The notes beneath the pieces are model-generated. The model saw only the letters and a program-made list of their open reading frames with translations, did not search any database and was not told the DNA's origin. This document shows, piece by piece, positions 7,636 to 10,138 of a stretch of DNA of 10,138 bases (positions are counted from its first letter, which is position 1; every line of letters begins with the position of its first letter). The stretch is taken from contig JADGJT010000402.1 of NCBI GenBank assembly GCA_027604005.1, positions 1 to 10,138 on the forward strand. Direction: 5' to 3'. A program made the position numbers and the translations under genes. The DNA comes from Dinochytrium kinnereticum (Eukaryota > Chytridiomycota > Chytridiomycetes > Chytridiales > Chytridiaceae).

Positions 7636-10138
7636 ATGGAGGCCGAACGGGCGCTGGTAACGGCGCATGCCCTCAACGTGAGTGTCCGCAGCGAGCCCTG
7701 CTGTCATTGTATGTAGTATTTGCAGCCGCTGTTCTGCATTCTTCTGGACAGATGGATGGGTGGGGTCAATTGTATGGGCGAGCGTCTTTTGGAACACCTT
7801 TTCATGCATTCATGTGTCCTGGATTCCAATGCGCCTTCTGTTTATGGTTCTCGAGGAGCATAGGGATGGGCATTATTCAGAGTGATAGGATGGTGCCTCT
7901 TTAAAATGTGTTGCAACTGGCAACTGGCAACCGACAATGACCACTACCCTCAGTGTGATGTTTCGGCCTCGTTTTTCTGATAGGAATGGTCTAAGCCTTA
8001 CAGAATAAGCATTGTACCAATGCCTGAGAGCAGTATTTTATGGAGAGATCCATGTTATATGGACTTTTTATTGTGAGTTGAGCACCTCATCACCGACGTT
8101 ATGCTATGCTGAAGGATAGACTGTCAACATCTGCATGTAGAAGAACTCCGAGTAGTCTCTGTCTTTCCTCCTTCTCTTGCCACCCATGAAACACCCATTA
8201 TTTATCGCCTATACATGCCTCCGATTCTCAAAGAATCGATGAGGAATCATGGGCTCCGGAATTGTAACTATGAGCATTAACTGAGAGCGAGCAGAATATG
8301 ACAGCTTTGATCAGACAGAATTTATCGAAAGGATGTAAAAATTCTGGTTTATTCGCCTTGCTTTGATATTGCTGAAGACATGGTTGACATAACGGCGGCG
8401 TAGGTGGAAAACATTAGGTAGATGAAAACCAGGGGTTTTGGGAGATATCCTCTGAATTGGACAATATAGGCGTATGTCATCCTGCTTCTTCCAATCCGTT
8501 TGAAACTGGGAAAAAGTGGAAAAGGCACGGAGCCTCACTTCCACCATCTTCCTCATGCAGCTGGGTGCTCTCTGACCTACTTAGTTTTTACCCTGCCTCC
8601 CGTTTTGTACGCGTAGTGACGCGCTTAGCCAGCTCTACATATGTTGGACCCACTTGCCCCTCCCCTCGAATTTGTCACATGCCGGAGGCATATCACATCC
8701 TAAGTCTCTCCCATTACCCATGATTGAACCATTTGGTTAGAGAACTACTTGATAGCATATCCATTGCTATTGTTTATAGCTGCCTAGCAACCGTCTCTAG
8801 ATATCCTTCAAAAAGTTTCTATAGCTGGTCTAACCCGAACATTATACTTTGGCGCCGCCCTAACGGTTCTTCTAGGATGAAAGCAACTCTATTCTATCCC
8901 AATTTAATCTAGCTCTCCTTTTTTCGCGGAAAGGAGATCATATGGCTGCTGTTAAGGTCATAACGGAGGCTTTTTCCCGGACGTCAGTACCCCTTAACAC
9001 GTCTGATTCAGCATCCACATTGGCTTCCTCCACAGGATCGGAGAACAAATTGGATCCTCGGCTCGAAGCTTTCGGGAGATGGATACTGGGAACTGCAAGG
9101 GCCGACAGGGGTGAGGAAACGGCGGCTTTGGAGGACTTTCAGAATGCCGAAGCTGTATTTAAACGGTTAGGGCTAGACATGTGGGTGGATCTGGAACCTT
9201 TAGGGATGCCTTTCTTGCTTCATCTCTATGAGATCAAATTCAACGCTGCGGTTTGTCTTTGGCGGATGGGGCTCATTGACGATTCGGCTCAGGAATTGGC
9301 AGATGCTAGACCTTTTGCGGTCACGACGTCCCATATAGAGGCATTTGAGGAAGTTATGCAGTCGGGCTTTGATCCGCCGGGATTATTCAGCGTCCCCGAG
9401 GACGTACTGTTTGTCATCTCGCAGGAGGATGCTGATTCAGGATTGCGAGCTGGCTCTCCCGCCTCCTCCTCTTCATTGGCAAATTCCGATCATTCCAACT
9501 CATCGTCCTCCCCCACTGTAAGGCCGCGAAAGCCCTCGGACGCGGCGCAAAAGCACCTACCCATTATTGAATTCAGCAACAACAACAGTCTGAAAGCCCG
9601 AAAGCAGCCAGAAGACGAAGAGGACCATGCAGATACCTCAAACTTTTTTTATTCATCCAGGGACAGTACTGTTCCTCCCGTTCCCCCTATACCTGCGCAC
9701 ATACTATCAAGAGCTCGAAAGGATTCTTCTAGTTCTTCTTCACCAGTGTTATCCTCAAACGAAGGGCTCTCATCGGTCGCCGCGGCTTTGCTAACGAGTG
9801 GAATCAGTCTCCCTACTTCACCTCTTTCTGCTACAAAGTCTCATGAGGAGGCTCAAAAAGAGTTGGCCGAAGCGTTGGCGGCTGCACAGGCATACAGGGA
9901 CTCATGGACAGGAACTGCTTCGATTCAAGGCAATAAGACAGAGGAGGAGGATGAAGATGCAGTTCCAGATCTTCCTTTGACGCCTCTTAGTACATCAAGT
10001 TTGGGAAATCTTGCGTTAACTGGGCCAAAGTTTTCGAGAAGGGTTTCGAGCATGGGCCTTGCAAAGTACATGACGAGACCGCAGATTGATGTTGGGATTC
10101 TTGGAGATACTTCCAAGGCTGAGGCTGCTTCGGCCGCT
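7636..10138 (+). CDS. noxR: p67phox/NoxR-like NADPH oxidase regulator (TPR protein), 3' end outside window
   Basis: Exons join 7636-7677, 8418-8471 and 8876-10138 (open to the window end; 453 residues seen). NoxR/p67phox binds Rac through N-terminal TPRs and activates NADPH oxidase at membranes to make superoxide. Exon 3 is the secure part: TPR2 SILSQFNLALLFSRKGDHMA (about 37-60), a Ser-rich insert, TPR3 starting near residue 95 (LEAFGRWILGTARADRG), the inter-TPR hairpin ending DLEPLGM with D137 at the place of the conserved Rac-contacting Asp of p67phox, TPR4 (LYEIKFNAAVCLWRMG), and LFSVPEDVLFVI at about 202-213, corresponding to the VFSIPVGVLYRP-type activation segment. Beyond it comes a Ser-rich region with VPPVPPIP (a possible SH3 ligand) and a helical stretch near 353-377; the usual C-terminal PB1 would lie outside. 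Exons 1 and 2 (MEAERALVTAHALN and VDENQGFWEISSELDNIG) were chosen because, joined in phase 0, they align without gaps to TPR1 of fungal NoxR. Identity is good; the first two exons are less sure. Confidence 0.8.
7678..8417 (+). other. Proposed intron 1 of the NoxR-like gene (740 nt)
   Basis: The donor is gtgagt after the codons for HALN and the acceptor is cattag before VDENQ. It is much longer than the other introns here (58-184 nt). It contains a short tandem repeat of gcaactg (2.7 copies, 7913-7931) and a 7-bp hairpin CGATTCT/AGAATCG at 8222-8238, plus a stray gtgagt near 8073. No exon with TPR similarity is seen inside, and the gapless TPR1 alignment argues that none is missing. The region is AT-richer than the exons. 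Confidence 0.5.
8472..8875 (+). other. Proposed intron 2 of the NoxR-like gene (404 nt)
   Basis: The donor is gtatgt after the codons for LDNIG. The acceptor is cttctag before DESNS, with a strong cctaac branch motif about 13 nt upstream of it. The 3' end is convincing because the TPR2 frame is blocked by this same TAG and needs a splice. The 5' end depends on the small exon 2 being real. Nothing else recognisable lies inside. Confidence 0.55.

Noticed and set aside
7524..7904. 126-codon plus-strand ORF across the divergent promoter
   Set aside because: It overlaps the NoxR-like first exon in another frame, runs into the proposed intron and shows no protein similarity.
8457..8912. Two plus-strand ORFs (88 and 62 codons) before the NoxR-like exon 3
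   Set aside because: They lie mostly in the proposed intron 2, are in the wrong frame for the TPR protein and show no TPR pattern.
1..10138. tRNA, rRNA, snRNA, CRISPR arrays, transposons
   Set aside because: Looked for pol III B-box-like motifs, conserved snRNA segments, long direct or terminal repeats and transposase or reverse-transcriptase motifs on both strands; none was convincing.

Overview
This is a eukaryotic nuclear window and most likely fungal. The genes are split by GT-AG introns with CTAAC/CTGAT-like branch sites, start codons sit in Kozak-like contexts, and the recognisable proteins are eukaryotic: TFIIH helicase XPB, an RGS-domain protein, a serpin and a p67phox/NoxR-type TPR protein. 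The XPB segment has fungal-looking wording in its helicase motifs. Serpins are rare in Dikarya, so an early-diverging lineage such as a chytrid or relative is my best guess. That placement is inference and the lineage cannot be fixed from this window.

Layout. (1) 1-1099, plus strand: the 3' part of XPB (three exons, two introns); the gene begins before the window. (2) 1100-1904: convergent intergenic DNA with a TATA-like element and a small spliced-looking ORF of doubtful status. (3) 4230-1905, minus strand: a two-exon RGS-domain protein with a long Ser/Pro-rich tail. (4) 4231-5245: a divergent upstream region. (5) 5246-5483, plus strand: a possible two-exon gene for a tiny secreted or membrane peptide, with a poly(A) signal at 5589. 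(6) 7323-5623, minus strand: an intronless protein with an N-terminal ZZ zinc finger fused to a full-length, inhibitory-looking serpin. This is the most unusual gene here. (7) 7324-7635: a compact divergent promoter with two TGTGA/TCACA dyads spaced about four helical turns apart. (8) 7636-10138, plus strand: a p67phox/NoxR-like NADPH oxidase regulator, running off the window end. Its first 32 residues appear to come from two very short exons separated by long introns.

How the genes relate. There is no operon logic here. XPB is housekeeping (DNA repair and transcription initiation). The RGS protein (G-protein signalling) and the NoxR-like protein (reactive-oxygen signalling) are both regulators. 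The ZZ-serpin and the NoxR-like gene share a 312-bp divergent promoter, so co-regulation is plausible but unproven.
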